Counted from the stretch's first letter, positions 51,381 through 60,872 are shown. The stretch is DNA of 64,000 nucleotides from Corynebacterium ulceribovis DSM 45146 (GCF_000372445.1 NZ_AQUY01000004.1:93907-157906); one strand, 5' to 3'. The notes: generated by a model from the sequence alone, not told the origin. Numbers and translations: made by a program.

Positions 51381-54300
51381 CTATTCTTCGTAGACGCGCA
51401 TGGTGCCTGGCGTCCACAGACCCGAGCGGGTTTCTTGGCGCTCATCCAGCTTCGCCGGAGTTGCCTCATCGCCTTCGGCATCGGTGCGTGGCACCAGACG
51501 CTCAATCGAACCCCAGTCACGAGCCCAGTCGTGCTCCAAGTAGCTCGGGATTGCCACACCATAGGTGTTCGCCTCGATGTAGCCGAGCGGACCGCCGGAC
51601 TTCCGCGACTGCCAGGTATCGGTCGACGACACCTTCAGTTCTCGGTCCGGTGCAATTCGGAACTTCGGAATTTCAGCAACACCACCAAAGTGAGTAAATG
51701 GTCGCTGGCAAGGGAACTGGAAGCTCACAGCCCAGTCCAGCAGCGTTGGCTCATCCGAGCCAACAAACTCATTGAGGGACTGCATTTCCGGCACTCGTGG
51801 CGGGGTGTACGCCAACCACTGATCCTGGTTCAGGTCTGCGTCTTCCACACGGATCCGCACCACGTCCACGTCCTCTGGGATGGCATCCATCGGAATACGC
51901 AGGTTACGCCAGGACGGCTTCGGACCAATGTCCATCGGCTCGTAGAAACCAGTGATTTGGTAGCCACCAGTTTCGGCGGCTTCTGGCGAATCGGACTTCT
52001 TGCCGTACTCCACCACCAGCTTCTGGCCGTACTGCTCCACACCGTTAATGTCGTGGTAATTGATCCGGCCAGCCGCAGAAATCACCATCAGTGGTGAGTC
52101 TTCCTTACGCTCCGGCATTTCAAACCACTCGGAGTTACCTGCTGCATAACGCTGGTCGGAGGCGAAGAATGTACCCATCACTGGCACCTTCTTCGGATCC
52201 AAACCAAACGGCAACGCAGCGTAGGAACCATTGACACCAGGTTCGCTCAAGCGGCCACCCTGGGTACCGGAAGAACCACCGGTCGCAATCTTCGGGCCAC
52301 CGAAGTTCTGATTCTCGGTGTTCGCCTGGCCAGGCTTAATGCCCACACCTTCGGCCCATAGGGTCGAGGAAATATTATTCGGACCCAAGTTGCGGGCACC
52401 GTCAGTTGCCAACGAATCCTTCAGCTCACCCTGCACTGGCTTCAGGAAGCCTTCGTTGACATCCTTTTCCACCAGCACCGACTCTGCCTGCTGGCAGATA
52501 TTGCCGGTGGCTGCCCGCAAGTTGCCCAGACCCACGGAGTAGGCAGGGTACTGCGACACCACGGCCTTGGTCAGCGACAGCACCGAGAACAGCACCACGG
52601 CACCGGCAAACAATGCGATTGGTGCGGAGCTAATCGCGGCGATACGACGTTGCACATTTGGCGAGCGCTTAGCACGCTTCTCGCCGCGGACATCCGTCAC
52701 AAAGCTCTGAATAGCGCCGGCAAACAGCACCAGGAGGGACACACCAATGAGGACGTTGCCTGCTTCAATGCCCTTGAGCTGAATGGTCTTGTCGAACCAT
52801 GGCACACCGTAGGAGGAGACGTACCACCAGCCGTTAATGCCCATAAGGCAGAAGCTGAACAGTGCGAGCAGCCCGCCGAAAATGAAAGTGCGGGTGCGCG
52901 ACGAACGTAGCGATTCCGCAGCCACTGCCATCGCCGCAACCGCAGCAATGGCCGCAGCAATGCCGGCGTAAACACCGAAGTGGTGCGTCCACTTCGTTGG
53001 GGTGAACAGCATGAAGAACATGGTGCCGAACACCACGAAAATCAGGCGCGATGCTGGACCGGCAGCGGTGCCGGGCACGCGGCCGTTCCGCAGAATTGAC
53101 ATCAGCACAATGGCGACGCAGGCGAACATGAACAACACTGCGAACCGGCGGGTGAAGGAACCGTCCACACTTGGCTGCACCAGCCAGTAGTAGCGCAGCG
53201 GTTCTTCGTACCAGCTCAGCGACGGGCCAATCAGGCCGCGCACTCGAATCGATTCGAGCACGGTGCGCAGTGTCTGGTCGCCGAACACGGCAATCAAGAT
53301 TGCAGTACCAGCAGGCAAGAATGGCATGACCTGCGCGGCCACCAAACGAGTATTTGTCGCGGTGCCGGTACTCTCGCCGCCACCGAAGTGTGCCAAGCGG
53401 CGAACGACAATCTGAATCAGACCGGACAGGCCAGCGACCAACGCCGCAATTGCCATCAGGCCGGTTGGGCCGGCGCCTAGGGAAATCGTCGCGAAGATCA
53501 CGGCCAGTGCGGCAGGGAGCAGACGGCCAGTGGCTAGGGCGCGTTCAATCGACACCCACGTCAGCAGGGCGCCGAGCGCAATGACTGGTTCCGGACGCAG
53601 ACCGTTGTTGTACGGCAGCCAGAACGCCAGCATGATGAACGCTGCAGTCCAGTACGGCACCTTGCGCTGGCCGATGTCGCGGCCAAGGCGCGGAATGACT
53701 TCCCGCGACAGCAGGAACCACACCAAAATGCCGGCAATCAGCGCAGGAAGGCGCATGAATAGCGACGAGGTGGAAATGTACGTCATCCAGCCCAGCAGGT
53801 CGTAGTATGGCGCACCAAATGGTGACTCTGGCACACCGAACCAGCGGTAGTAGTTCGCCATGTAGCCGGATTCGTGCGATGCCCGCGCCATGCCGAGCAG
53901 GTAGCCGTCGTCGGAAGTGTTCGCACCGATGAAGTGCCACACCGCCAAAATGCCGACAACCACAGCGTCGAGCAGCGACACCTTGAACCAGTTGTGTGGC
54001 AGGAATCGGCGAGCCTTACGACCATCGAGAAGGTCGAGGCGGTGCAGCGCCCACAGGGACACCAGCACCATCAGCAGACCCAGCCAGATGGCGATGTACT
54101 TAATCACCGTCGGGGAGGAGGTGTAGCGCGAGTCAATCTCAACCTGCACATTCAGGCCGTCCGCAATCGCGCTGTCGGCCTTATCTTTCGGTAGGTCAGT
54201 GAAAATACCGGTGAGGGTTGGGCGGACATCTTCGTCGCTGCCGCCAGCTAGCGGCTGCCCATCTTTATTCGTCGCCCCAGCAACTTCCGCGCGGGTGCCA

Positions 54301-54824
54301 TCAACATCCGAGTGCACAGTCAGCACTGCGTCATCGGGCAGGCCTTTGGCGGTGTCGGAGTCAATGTCGAGGATGACTTTGCCGCGGCTAAGCACGGTCA
54401 CGCCCTCGTCGAGCGAGCGCACCAGCAGACCGTTTTCCGCTGGATCTTCCGAGTCATCCGGCAACGAACTGAGCAGCGTGAACTGGCCGTCCGGCAGCTC
54501 CTTCGCCAGCGCCAGCGGCACAGTAGCGTCAAACTCCTGTGGCGCGTAGGCGGTCAGCGGCGCGGACACGTCATTCAGCTTGCCGTCCTGCGGCCAGGTG
54601 AAGGAAGTCTGCGTCTGGTTGATCGGCAGGATGGGCAACAGGATGAAGCACAAAAACCCGACGAGTCCAGAGACGATCGCCGTGGTGGTGAGCCAACGCG
54701 GCGGCTTCGTGACAGTGAAATGTCGCGGCGCCGGTGGCTGGTCATCCTTAGTCTGGAGATTCTGAGTTGGTGCTGACACAAAGTAAGAGTCTAGAGCACT
54801 TGGCACTAAATCCAGACCCGGCAA
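51381..54824 (-). CDS. emb: Arabinosyltransferase Emb (arabinogalactan/lipoarabinomannan synthesis)
   Basis: 1147 residues, the length of corynebacterial Emb (one gene instead of mycobacterial embC/A/B). About 13 membrane helices; the first extracytoplasmic loop carries the catalytic aspartates in GANTSDDGYLLGMARASHESGYMANYYRWFGVPESPFG (about residues 300-337). A large C-terminal carbohydrate-binding domain (from about 730) follows. It adds arabinofuranose from decaprenyl-phospho-arabinose to the cell wall arabinan; the family is the target of ethambutol. The first codon at 54824 is TTG; GTG 54806 and GTG 54779 are possible. It lies 9 bp after aftA. Confidence 0.95.
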   Translation of the reverse strand: MPGLDLVPSALDSYFVSAPTQNLQTKDDQPPAPRHFTVTKPPRWLTTTAIVSGLVGFLCFILLPILPINQTQTSFTWPQDGKLNDVSAPLTAYAPQEFDATVPLALAKELPDGQFTLLSSLPDDSEDPAENGLLVRSLDEGVTVLSRGKVILDIDSDTAKGLPDDAVLTVHSDVDGTRAEVAGATNKDGQPLAGGSDEDVRPTLTGIFTDLPKDKADSAIADGLNVQVEIDSRYTSSPTVIKYIAIWLGLLMVLVSLWALHRLDLLDGRKARRFLPHNWFKVSLLDAVVVGILAVWHFIGANTSDDGYLLGMARASHESGYMANYYRWFGVPESPFGAPYYDLLGWMTYISTSSLFMRLPALIAGILVWFLLSREVIPRLGRDIGQRKVPYWTAAFIMLAFWLPYNNGLRPEPVIALGALLTWVSIERALATGRLLPAALAVIFATISLGAGPTGLMAIAALVAGLSGLIQIVVRRLAHFGGGESTGTATNTRLVAAQVMPFLPAGTAILIAVFGDQTLRTVLESIRVRGLIGPSLSWYEEPLRYYWLVQPSVDGSFTRRFAVLFMFACVAIVLMSILRNGRVPGTAAGPASRLIFVVFGTMFFMLFTPTKWTHHFGVYAGIAAAIAAVAAMAVAAESLRSSRTRTFIFGGLLALFSFCLMGINGWWYVSSYGVPWFDKTIQLKGIEAGNVLIGVSLLVLFAGAIQSFVTDVRGEKRAKRSPNVQRRIAAISSAPIALFAGAVVLFSVLSLTKAVVSQYPAYSVGLGNLRAATGNICQQAESVLVEKDVNEGFLKPVQGELKDSLATDGARNLGPNNISSTLWAEGVGIKPGQANTENQNFGGPKIATGGSSGTQGGRLSEPGVNGSYAALPFGLDPKKVPVMGTFFASDQRYAAGNSEWFEMPERKEDSPLMVISAAGRINYHDINGVEQYGQKLVVEYGKKSDSPEAAETGGYQITGFYEPMDIGPKPSWRNLRIPMDAIPEDVDVVRIRVEDADLNQDQWLAYTPPRVPEMQSLNEFVGSDEPTLLDWAVSFQFPCQRPFTHFGGVAEIPKFRIAPDRELKVSSTDTWQSRKSGGPLGYIEANTYGVAIPSYLEHDWARDWGSIERLVPRTDAEGDEATPAKLDERQETRSGLWTPGTMRVYEE

Positions 54825-54833
54825 GCCGCCCGG

Positions 54834-56804
54834 CTATTTGCGCACCAACACCACAAACGGCCCGACCTGCGTGGCATCCCAATGCCCCTCGAACAAGGTC
54901 TGCGGCAGCATCACGCGTTCAAAGCGCACATTTGGATAGTTCGGGTGAATGTCCACACCAAGGTCCAGCATCAGTGGCTGCTCCGGCTGGTCGGTTTGCC
55001 CGCGAACCACGAGCACGTCAGGTGCCCGCCACGGGGCAGCTTCCATTGCGTCAATAAGCTCGGTGGAGGTCTTCAGGTTTGCCCAGCTTCTAATCGCTAG
55101 GTTGCGGGCGTCGTATTCGCCGAGCGGGTTGGCATAATGGCTGGTGAACGCTTGGTAGGTGCGGTAGGGGTTGTATGCGACGAAGTTGTATTCGTCGGTA
55201 AGCACCACGGTGTCGGTCACTGGCAGGCCGGCCTCTGCAATGACCTTATTGATGTCGGCGTAGTACACCGCCGCATCGGCTGGCCACTTGTCGGCGCGCT
55301 CACCGTTGCCGTCAGAGTCGGTGTACGCCAACTCGATTGGCCCGGAAATCCGAGACGGAATGGATTGCACGTACCCCAGCCCCGCCAGGCAAAGTACCAC
55401 CAAGAGCGCGGCATTAATGGGCTTAGTGACGCGACGGCGCACAATGTCCGGCCACAATTTTTGAAAATCAACGTAATGCAGCGCAGCGGCAGCGCCGACA
55501 CCGGCGGTCGCCAACGTCATGGTGATTGGGGTCGACAGGCGGAAGCCAAGCAACGTGGAGCCACCGAGGGTGGAGATCATTGAAGCGATGACCCAGAAGT
55601 ACTGCATCATCAGGGCGGTGGCGAGAGCGCGGATGTCCCAGTCGGTCATGCGAACCATCAGGTGAATCAACCCGAGCAGACACAGCATGCCGAGCACCGA
55701 GAAGGCGAACATTGGCAGCGGAACCTGGGAGCCGCCTTCGGGCAGGAAGTGGGTGGCGCCGCCTTCGTTGGAAGTTGGGGCACCAGAGAGGACTTTAAGA
55801 ACAAAAGGCAACCACACCGTCAGTGCGATGAGGACTGCGCCGGTGCCGATGACCACAAGGCGGATGAGTGGTTTGAGGCTGTGGGTGGTCAGTGCCACCG
55901 CGGCGGCCGCCACGACCACCGTTAGCGCAGCAACTGCGGTGTAGAGCGTGTAGAAAGTGGCGGAAATGCCAAGGTACAGCGTGATACCCGCGATGGCGAC
56001 GCGTCTGCCGGACAGTGCGCGGGCACCGATCAGTGCGGCTGCTGGCATGCCCATTGCCACAATTGCGGCGTACGGTTCCTCCGAGTTGGTGGTCAGCATG
56101 ATGGCGGTGGTCGTCAAGCTGATGGCGGAGGCCAGTGGCAGCGAGCCGGTCAGGCGCTGCCAAATCGGGACTAGCAGGCTGGCGGCCATAGCGAGGCTGA
56201 CAATTGCCCATGGTTGGAAGGCTTCCCAACCAGAAAGCCCGAGCAGGTTCGCAAACCGGCCGCCGGTGAAGAACCAGCCAAGCGGGTAGAAGGACGGCAG
56301 GTCGACATACGCTACGTCGGCTAGGGACAACTCCGAGGTCATCCGGCCGAGGATCTGCGTGCGGAAACCTTGGTCGACACTGATGCCGTCGAGATACAGG
56401 CGGGTGCCGGATAGTGGAATCCCCAACACGATGGTGACCATCGCGGCGGGCGCAAGGTAGAGCACCGCATAACTGAGCAGCTCCGCGAGCTTGGAGTGGC
56501 CGGGGCGGTTTTTCACCCAGTGGTACAGCACCACGGACACCGCTAGCACCAAAATGGACAGGCAGGCGGTGGTGACGGAGCGTGTGAGGTAGGAGGAGTT
56601 AAAGGACGGTAGGTTCGTTTTGCTCAGGACGAACCAGCCGATGAGCGCCAACAGGCCGCCGCCGACCGTGGCTAGGAGCACCGCAGTGAGGAACTGCGGG
56701 ATGCTCAGCCGGTCGTGTTCCGAAATGGTGTATTCCGGGGTCACTTCCCGCGGCTTCGGGTTGATGCCGTCGGAAAGCTCAGCGCTGGCGGGGGAAGAAT
56801 TCAT
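54834..56804 (-). CDS. aftA: Galactan 5-O-arabinofuranosyltransferase AftA
   Basis: 656 residues. About eleven membrane helices, then an extracytoplasmic C-terminal domain (about 470-656: GPIELAYTDSDGNGERADKWPADAAVYYADINKVI to the end). The first external loop LDGISVDQGFRTQILGRMTSELSLADVAYVDLPSFYPLGWFFTGGR holds the family's Asp residues and matches AftA/Emb enzymes. It attaches the first arabinofuranose residues to galactan, priming arabinan for Emb. Third gene of the dprE1-dprE2-aftA-emb operon, 68 bp after dprE2. Confidence 0.93.
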   Translation of the reverse strand: MNSSPASAELSDGINPKPREVTPEYTISEHDRLSIPQFLTAVLLATVGGGLLALIGWFVLSKTNLPSFNSSYLTRSVTTACLSILVLAVSVVLYHWVKNRPGHSKLAELLSYAVLYLAPAAMVTIVLGIPLSGTRLYLDGISVDQGFRTQILGRMTSELSLADVAYVDLPSFYPLGWFFTGGRFANLLGLSGWEAFQPWAIVSLAMAASLLVPIWQRLTGSLPLASAISLTTTAIMLTTNSEEPYAAIVAMGMPAAALIGARALSGRRVAIAGITLYLGISATFYTLYTAVAALTVVVAAAAVALTTHSLKPLIRLVVIGTGAVLIALTVWLPFVLKVLSGAPTSNEGGATHFLPEGGSQVPLPMFAFSVLGMLCLLGLIHLMVRMTDWDIRALATALMMQYFWVIASMISTLGGSTLLGFRLSTPITMTLATAGVGAAAALHYVDFQKLWPDIVRRRVTKPINAALLVVLCLAGLGYVQSIPSRISGPIELAYTDSDGNGERADKWPADAAVYYADINKVIAEAGLPVTDTVVLTDEYNFVAYNPYRTYQAFTSHYANPLGEYDARNLAIRSWANLKTSTELIDAMEAAPWRAPDVLVVRGQTDQPEQPLMLDLGVDIHPNYPNVRFERVMLPQTLFEGHWDATQVGPFVVLVRK

Positions 56805-56872
56805 GGCTCAATATTTGCACAATCCTTCCCGTCGAGCCGAAGCGGCTCAGCGCGGTCGCCCTGGGTAGCTGC

Positions 56873-57634
56873 TTAGAACGGCAGCTTCCGCATGATTGCT
56901 TGCGGCACATGGGACAGTACGCCAATGATTGGCTGGAATAGTGGGTGAACCCACACCACTGGCTTCCGGTCGTCGGATGCGCGAACGGCAGCCTCGGCCA
57001 CATCTTCCGCGTTGACCGTCAGTGGTGCTTCCTCCAGACCTTCGGTCATGGTGGTGCGGACCTGACCTGGGCGAACCACGGTGACGGTCACACCAGTGCC
57101 GCGCAGCGCTTCGCCGAGCAGTCGGTAGAAGCTATCCATACCGGCCTTGGTGGAGCCGTACACAAAGTTGGCGCGGCGCACCACGGTGCCAGCGACCGAC
57201 GACAGCGCGATGATGGTGCCATGGCCTTGGTCACGCATTTTGTTGCCCAGCAGCACACCCACCGACACTGGGCCAGTGAAGTTAGTCTGCGCATGTTCGA
57301 CGGCAGCAGCCTGGTTTTGCCACAGTTCTTCCTGGTCACCGAGCTGACCGAAGGCGACAATTGCGACGTCAACATCCCCCTTGGCGAATGCTGCATCAAT
57401 GACAGCTGGGTGGGATGTGTAGTCGGTGGCGTCGAAGTCCAGAACGTCCACTTCGGAAGCGCCGGCGGCGGTCATGGTGTCCTTCGCAGCGTCAATACGC
57501 GAAGAATTTGCCCGAGCGGCCAGGATTACGCGGAATGGTCCGCGCTCGAGGTACTTTTTGACGATTGCCAGACCAATATCGCTGGTGCCGCCAAGAAGCA
57601 GGACTGTCTGCGGCTTTCCTACAGCATTTTTCAT
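56873..57634 (-). CDS. dprE2: Decaprenylphospho-beta-D-erythro-pentofuranosid-2-ulose 2-reductase DprE2
   Basis: 253 residues. SDR with [19 protein letters not shown] (nucleotide motif GGTSDIG, about residues 15-21), the catalytic [15 protein letters not shown], and the family's C-terminal [30 protein letters not shown]. It reduces the keto intermediate produced by DprE1 to decaprenylphospho-arabinose, the sole arabinofuranose donor. Twenty-six bases separate it from dprE1. Short leader with AAAAGGAG before ATG. Confidence 0.95.
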   Translation of the reverse strand: MKNAVGKPQTVLLLGGTSDIGLAIVKKYLERGPFRVILAARANSSRIDAAKDTMTAAGASEVDVLDFDATDYTSHPAVIDAAFAKGDVDVAIVAFGQLGDQEELWQNQAAAVEHAQTNFTGPVSVGVLLGNKMRDQGHGTIIALSSVAGTVVRRANFVYGSTKAGMDSFYRLLGEALRGTGVTVTVVRPGQVRTTMTEGLEEAPLTVNAEDVAEAAVRASDDRKPVVWVHPLFQPIIGVLSHVPQAIMRKLPF

Positions 57635-57660
57635 GTTTCTCCTTTTAGCTAGCGCGCGGG

Positions 57661-59127
57661 CTAATTCAGTTCCAGGCGGCGGGACATATCGGATGCAAAC
57701 ACGCCGGTTGGGTCGATGGCGCGGCGGGTGTCTAGCCAGCCCTGCATTCCTGGGTACATCTTGTGGAAGTCCTCGGCGCTGGTGCGCGATTCCTTCGCCA
57801 AGTACAGGCGGCCACCGAATTCCATGACCCGGCGGTCGAGCTCGTCGAGGAAGCCGCCGAGGCCCTTCTTAATTGGGAAGTCGACACACACATTCCAGCC
57901 CGGCATTGGGTAGGACAGCGGTGCCTTATTGCCCTCGCCAAAGAGCTTGAACACGTTCAGTGCGGAGTAGTGGCCGGACTTTTGGATGTCGCGGATGATG
58001 TCCTTGAATGGGTCAACGGCCTCGCGTGGCACCACGAACTGGTACTGCAGGAAACCGCGGGAACCGTAGCCGCGGTTCCATTCGCCGATGAGGTCCAGCG
58101 GCTGGTAGAACTGCGTCAGGTTTTGCACCTGGTTGCGGTACTTGCCGGACTTAATCCACCACAGTTCACCAACGGCCATCATGGTCAGCTTGTTCATGGT
58201 GAAGTTCGGGAAGATATCCGGAACGGTCACCAGCTGTGGGGCGTTGAACTTCAGTGGGTCCTTCGCCAGTTTCGGCGACAGTTCGCGCAGCTGGTCGAGG
58301 GTGGCCAGGCTACCGCGGGAAATTGCGGCGCGGCCGAGCTTTGGTTCTGGGGAAATCGCGTCGAACCAGGCGGAGCTGTAGGTGTAGTTGTGTTCGGAAC
58401 CGTCGGAGTGGAAGTCGATGGTTTCCTGCAGGTCACCGGTCAGGTCACCGTCGGCAATGAAGTAGGCCGTTTCGGTGCGGGTCATCTTAATGACGGCGCG
58501 GACAATGATGCCGGTCAGGCCCATACCGCCGATGGTGGCCCAGAACAGGGAACCATCTGGGTCGTCACTGGTGCCGTTTGGTTCCAAGTGCAGGATGCGG
58601 CCGTCGGCGACCAGCAGCTCCATGGACACCACATGGTCGCCGAAAGAGCCAGCGGAGTGGTGGTTTTTGCCGTGGATGTCTGGGCCGATGGCGCCGCCGA
58701 TGGTGACTTGGCGGGTGCCGGGCAGCACTGGAACCCACAGGCCGTAGGGCAGGGCTGCTTTCATCAGCTGGTCCAGGGTCACGCCGCCATCGACGTCAAC
58801 CAGTGCGGTGTCTGGGTCGATGGAGTGGATGCGGTTCAGTGGTTGCATGTCCACGACGAGGCCGCCGGAGTTTTGAGCTGGGTCACCGTAGGAGCGGCCC
58901 ATGCCGCGTGCGATGATGCCGCGGCGCAGGTGAGCTGGCTTGTCGTCGTTTTGTTCGGCGACGAGTTTGACGGCGTTGGCAATGACTTCTACGTCAGAGG
59001 TGGACAGAACTTCTGCAGTTGTTGGGGCGGTTCGGCCCCAGCCGGTCAGGGTCTGCGCTTCTGTGTTCAAGGCCCCGTAGGCACCGGTCGAAGCGTCGGT
59101 GCTGGTCGTGCCCGTTGATTTGGTCAT
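57661..59127 (-). CDS. dprE1: Decaprenylphosphoryl-beta-D-ribose oxidase DprE1
   Basis: 488 residues. FAD-linked oxidase of the vanillyl-alcohol oxidase fold: [16 protein letters not shown] and [24 protein letters not shown] bind FAD. The cysteine at about residue 414 in the [11 protein letters not shown] stretch corresponds by motif to Cys 387 of M. tuberculosis DprE1, the residue attacked by benzothiazinones. It oxidises the 2-hydroxyl of decaprenylphospho-ribose; DprE2 completes the epimerisation. First gene of the operon; the palindrome CCTTATATATAAGG lies 73 bp upstream. Confidence 0.96.
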   Translation of the reverse strand: MTKSTGTTSTDASTGAYGALNTEAQTLTGWGRTAPTTAEVLSTSDVEVIANAVKLVAEQNDDKPAHLRRGIIARGMGRSYGDPAQNSGGLVVDMQPLNRIHSIDPDTALVDVDGGVTLDQLMKAALPYGLWVPVLPGTRQVTIGGAIGPDIHGKNHHSAGSFGDHVVSMELLVADGRILHLEPNGTSDDPDGSLFWATIGGMGLTGIIVRAVIKMTRTETAYFIADGDLTGDLQETIDFHSDGSEHNYTYSSAWFDAISPEPKLGRAAISRGSLATLDQLRELSPKLAKDPLKFNAPQLVTVPDIFPNFTMNKLTMMAVGELWWIKSGKYRNQVQNLTQFYQPLDLIGEWNRGYGSRGFLQYQFVVPREAVDPFKDIIRDIQKSGHYSALNVFKLFGEGNKAPLSYPMPGWNVCVDFPIKKGLGGFLDELDRRVMEFGGRLYLAKESRTSAEDFHKMYPGMQGWLDTRRAIDPTGVFASDMSRRLELN

Positions 59128-59200
59128 CGCTGTCGATCGTACTCGCGCCGGGCGGCAAAGTGCGGGTGGAGGGCGGGGCAGTGGGGTACCCGCATGTGCA

Positions 59201-59214
59201 CCTTATATATAAGG
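59201..59214 (-). promoter_or_regulatory. AT-rich perfect palindrome at the probable dprE1 operon promoter
   Basis: CCTTATATATAAGG is a perfect 14-bp palindrome in the 111-bp gap between dprE1 and the SDR gene. Read on the minus strand it supplies a TATATA-type -10 element about 75 bp before the dprE1 start; symmetry also makes it a possible regulator site. The gap is otherwise GC-rich, so the element stands out. Confidence 0.5.
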
Positions 59215-59238
59215 ATTAATTAAGAAACTGTGGCGTTT

Positions 59239-60138
59239 CTATTTTCCGAGCCCGTGGAACCGCCGGATGAGTGCCAACGTGGTTTGGGTCGGCAAAATGC
59301 GCGCCAGCGGCCCGATAATTGGTGCCATGGAACCGCGTGATGCCAGCGCTAGTGGCCGCTTCGCCTGGATTTCTCGGACGCACAGTTCTGCGATGACTTC
59401 GGGCGGTGGCCCTTTCGCCTCGTTCGCGTCGAGGTTTTCCAACATGGTGCGGGCGTATGCGTAGTGGGCGGAGCTTTCCGGCACGTAGATGGTGCGGCGT
59501 TGCGATAGTCCAGTTGCGATGGCCCCGGGTTCGACGACGGTGACCCCAATGCCAAATTTTGCGACTTCCCCACGCAGCGCCAGACCGTAGCCGCGGATGG
59601 CTGCCTTCGTGGAGACATAAGTGGCGCGGTAAGGCAGTGGAAGCCACCCCAGCATGGAGCCAATGAGGATGATGCGTCCGCGCTGGGCTTCCCTTAGTGC
59701 AGGTAGGAGCTTTTTGACGAGTAGGATTTGGCCTAACACGTTGACTTGAAACAGGCGGTTGAGGTCTTCGAGGGGGATGTCTTCGGCGCTGGTGACTTGG
59801 CTTTCGCCCGCATTGGCGACGATGGCGGCAAGTGGGCCGTGGGCTGCAAGAGCTTCCGGGGAGTGAAGCTTCGTGGCGAGCGCTTCGATGGAATCAGTGT
59901 CTTCCATATCGAGTGGCAGCATGGTGATGCCTTTGGGGTGTGGAGCATCCGCGCCGCGACGGCTGGTGCCGATGACCTGGTAGCCGGCGTCGCGGAGCTG
60001 TTCTGCGGCGGCCCAGCCAATTCCCGAGGAAGCGCCGGTGACAAGGACTCGTGGCCGAGGGGCAGGGCTGCCAGCGGCGTCCGGTGGTGTGACGACCGGC
60101 AAGGCAGGGCCGTGAAATAGGGGCAGGCGCATAGGCAT
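59239..60138 (-). CDS. Short-chain dehydrogenase/reductase (SDR)
   Basis: 299 residues from ATG 60138 (MPMRLPLFHG); the frame is open upstream to 60276 but passes through the promoter. TGASSGIGWAAAEQL (about residues 30-44), VANAG, and YVSTKAAIRGYGLALRGE supply cofactor and catalytic residues. The family resemblance is to DltE/retinol-dehydrogenase-like oxidoreductases. The C-terminal amphipathic and basic stretch (REIQAKRPLALASRGSMAPIIGPLARILPTQTTLALIRRFHG) suggests membrane association. Same strand as the arabinan operon, but 111 bp upstream with its own promoter region. Confidence 0.88.
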   Translation of the reverse strand: MPMRLPLFHGPALPVVTPPDAAGSPAPRPRVLVTGASSGIGWAAAEQLRDAGYQVIGTSRRGADAPHPKGITMLPLDMEDTDSIEALATKLHSPEALAAHGPLAAIVANAGESQVTSAEDIPLEDLNRLFQVNVLGQILLVKKLLPALREAQRGRIILIGSMLGWLPLPYRATYVSTKAAIRGYGLALRGEVAKFGIGVTVVEPGAIATGLSQRRTIYVPESSAHYAYARTMLENLDANEAKGPPPEVIAELCVREIQAKRPLALASRGSMAPIIGPLARILPTQTTLALIRRFHGLGK

Positions 60139-60487
60139 GTCTGCATTGTGGCAATTTATTGGCGACGTAGTTGGGTTTTCGCGAAGAAAATACCTCCAAC
60201 ACTCAGATGTGTGATACATATCACTAGGATTACGTTTGCGTGAGCCGCGAACCGTCTTGAGCTGCATGTTTGCCAAGAGGGGGTGGAGGGTTTATGGCCG
60301 TTAATATTCTGAAAGTAGAAGCAGTGCTTGTGTTGTCCTATTTGGGGGTAAAGGGTATGGAGTTCATTTCTGTTTCTGCAGGTAGGACGTGCTTCAAATG
60401 GCGTCATTAAGGGTGAGAAATGTGTTGCATCGATAGATGTCGCGGTGGCGTTACCTTGGGATTTGGCAGTTGCGTCGCTTTGCAAAG
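60139..60487. other. Gene-free stretch upstream of the peptide island
   Basis: About 350 bp without a credible gene, and noticeably more AT-rich than its surroundings. It holds the CRP/GlxR-like site (60210-60225) and the 12-mer GTTGCATCGATA at 60424-60435. That 12-mer recurs at 61320-61331, in both cases about 131 bp before a peptide start codon. No other signals seen. Confidence 0.6.
60210..60225. promoter_or_regulatory. CRP/GlxR-like binding site
   Basis: TGTGATACATATCACT follows the TGTGA-N6-TCACA pattern bound by the CRP-family regulator GlxR in corynebacteria, missing only the last A. It lies 72 bp upstream of the SDR start (minus strand) and 346 bp from the first peptide gene, so the SDR is the more likely target. 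Confidence 0.5.
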
Positions 60488-60530
60488 CTTGGTTTTATCG
60501 GTGTCAAGCCCAGCGGGAAGCTTGCTGGGG
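60488..60530 (+). promoter_or_regulatory. Promoter-like sequence and leader hairpin of peptide gene 1
   Basis: CTTGGTTTTATCGGTGT (60488-60504) matches CTTGATTCTATAGGTGT upstream of peptide 2 at 13 of 17 positions. Immediately after it a hairpin CCCAGC (60509-60514) / GCTGGG (60524-60529) would form near the 5' end of the transcript, a device that often stabilises abundant small mRNAs. The RBS GAAAGG (60542-60547) sits eight bases before the ATG. Confidence 0.55.
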
Positions 60531-60555
60531 AAGAAAATTACGAAAGGTAAATGCT

Positions 60556-60654
60556 ATGCTGACTGGTATCGTTGAATTCATTGAAAGCCTGTGGGGCCTG
60601 CTGACCTCTGGCGTCGAAGGCGTCTGGGGTGCACTGGGTGACCTGCTCTCCTAA
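60556..60654 (+). CDS. Small amphipathic acidic peptide 1, PorA-like (32 residues)
   Basis: MLTGIVEFIESLWGLLTSGV followed by EGVWGALGDLLS. No signal peptide; acidic (net about -4); hydrophobic residues recur every three to four positions, so it should form one amphipathic helix with a break at SG. Peptides 1-3 share a pattern M-[LI]-x2-I-[VT]-x-F-[IV] then [LV]L[ST][ST]GV and W[DG]A[LV]x[DG]LLS. Length, acidity, lack of a leader and the central L-S/T-x-G motif resemble the corynebacterial cell-wall channel peptide PorA (45 residues, O-acylated on a central serine). Own promoter and RBS; the frame is open upstream to 60445 but the RBS fixes this start. A secreted modulin-like toxin is an alternative. 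Confidence 0.8.
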   Translation: MLTGIVEFIESLWGLLTSGVEGVWGALGDLLS

Positions 60655-60672
60655 GGTAGTCTCCTAGGCTAA

Positions 60673-60716
60673 ATAACTCAGCCCCAATAACCCTCGGGTT
60701 ATTGGGGCTGAGTTAT
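60673..60716. terminator. Perfect 21-bp hairpin after peptide gene 1
   Basis: Arms at 60673-60693 and 60696-60716 are perfectly complementary over 21 bases with a two-base centre; the core is CCCCAATAACCC / GGGTTATTGGGG. It starts 18 bp after the stop codon. There is no T-tract, so it may act as an mRNA 3' stabiliser or RNase III site rather than a simple terminator; the true terminator may be the one at 60782. Confidence 0.7.
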
Positions 60717-60723
60717 GTCAGAT

Positions 60724-60808
60724 GCTGCTAAATTGGTCTGCTAGGCAGTAGCGCTTGTCGACTTGAGTACCGCAAATAGGGGCCCTAGCTGTACGCTAGG
60801 GCTTTTTT
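60724..60808 (+). ncRNA. Candidate non-coding RNA tail, copy A, with intrinsic terminator
   Basis: Between the 21-bp hairpin and peptide gene 2. It contains TTGGTCTGCT (60733-60742) and CTTGTCGACTTGAGTACCGC (60754-60773), both repeated after peptide 3. It ends in a classic terminator, GCCCTAGC (60782-60789) / GCTAGGGC (60795-60802) followed by six T. No reading frame is conserved between the two copies. It could be a separate small RNA or a processed 3' UTR. Confidence 0.45.
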
Positions 60809-60830
60809 GTATTTGCATGTGTGACGATAA

Positions 60831-60872
60831 CTTGATTCTATAGGTGTGAAGCCCAGTTGAACCTCGGCTGGG
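60831..60872 (+). promoter_or_regulatory. Promoter-like sequence and leader hairpin of peptide gene 2
   Basis: CTTGATTCTATAGGTGT (60831-60847), then GAAGCCCAG as in unit 1. The leader hairpin is CCCAG (60852-60856) / CTGGG (60868-60872). RBS GAAAGGG (60886-60892). The strong terminator that ends at 60808 isolates this promoter from unit 1. Confidence 0.55.
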
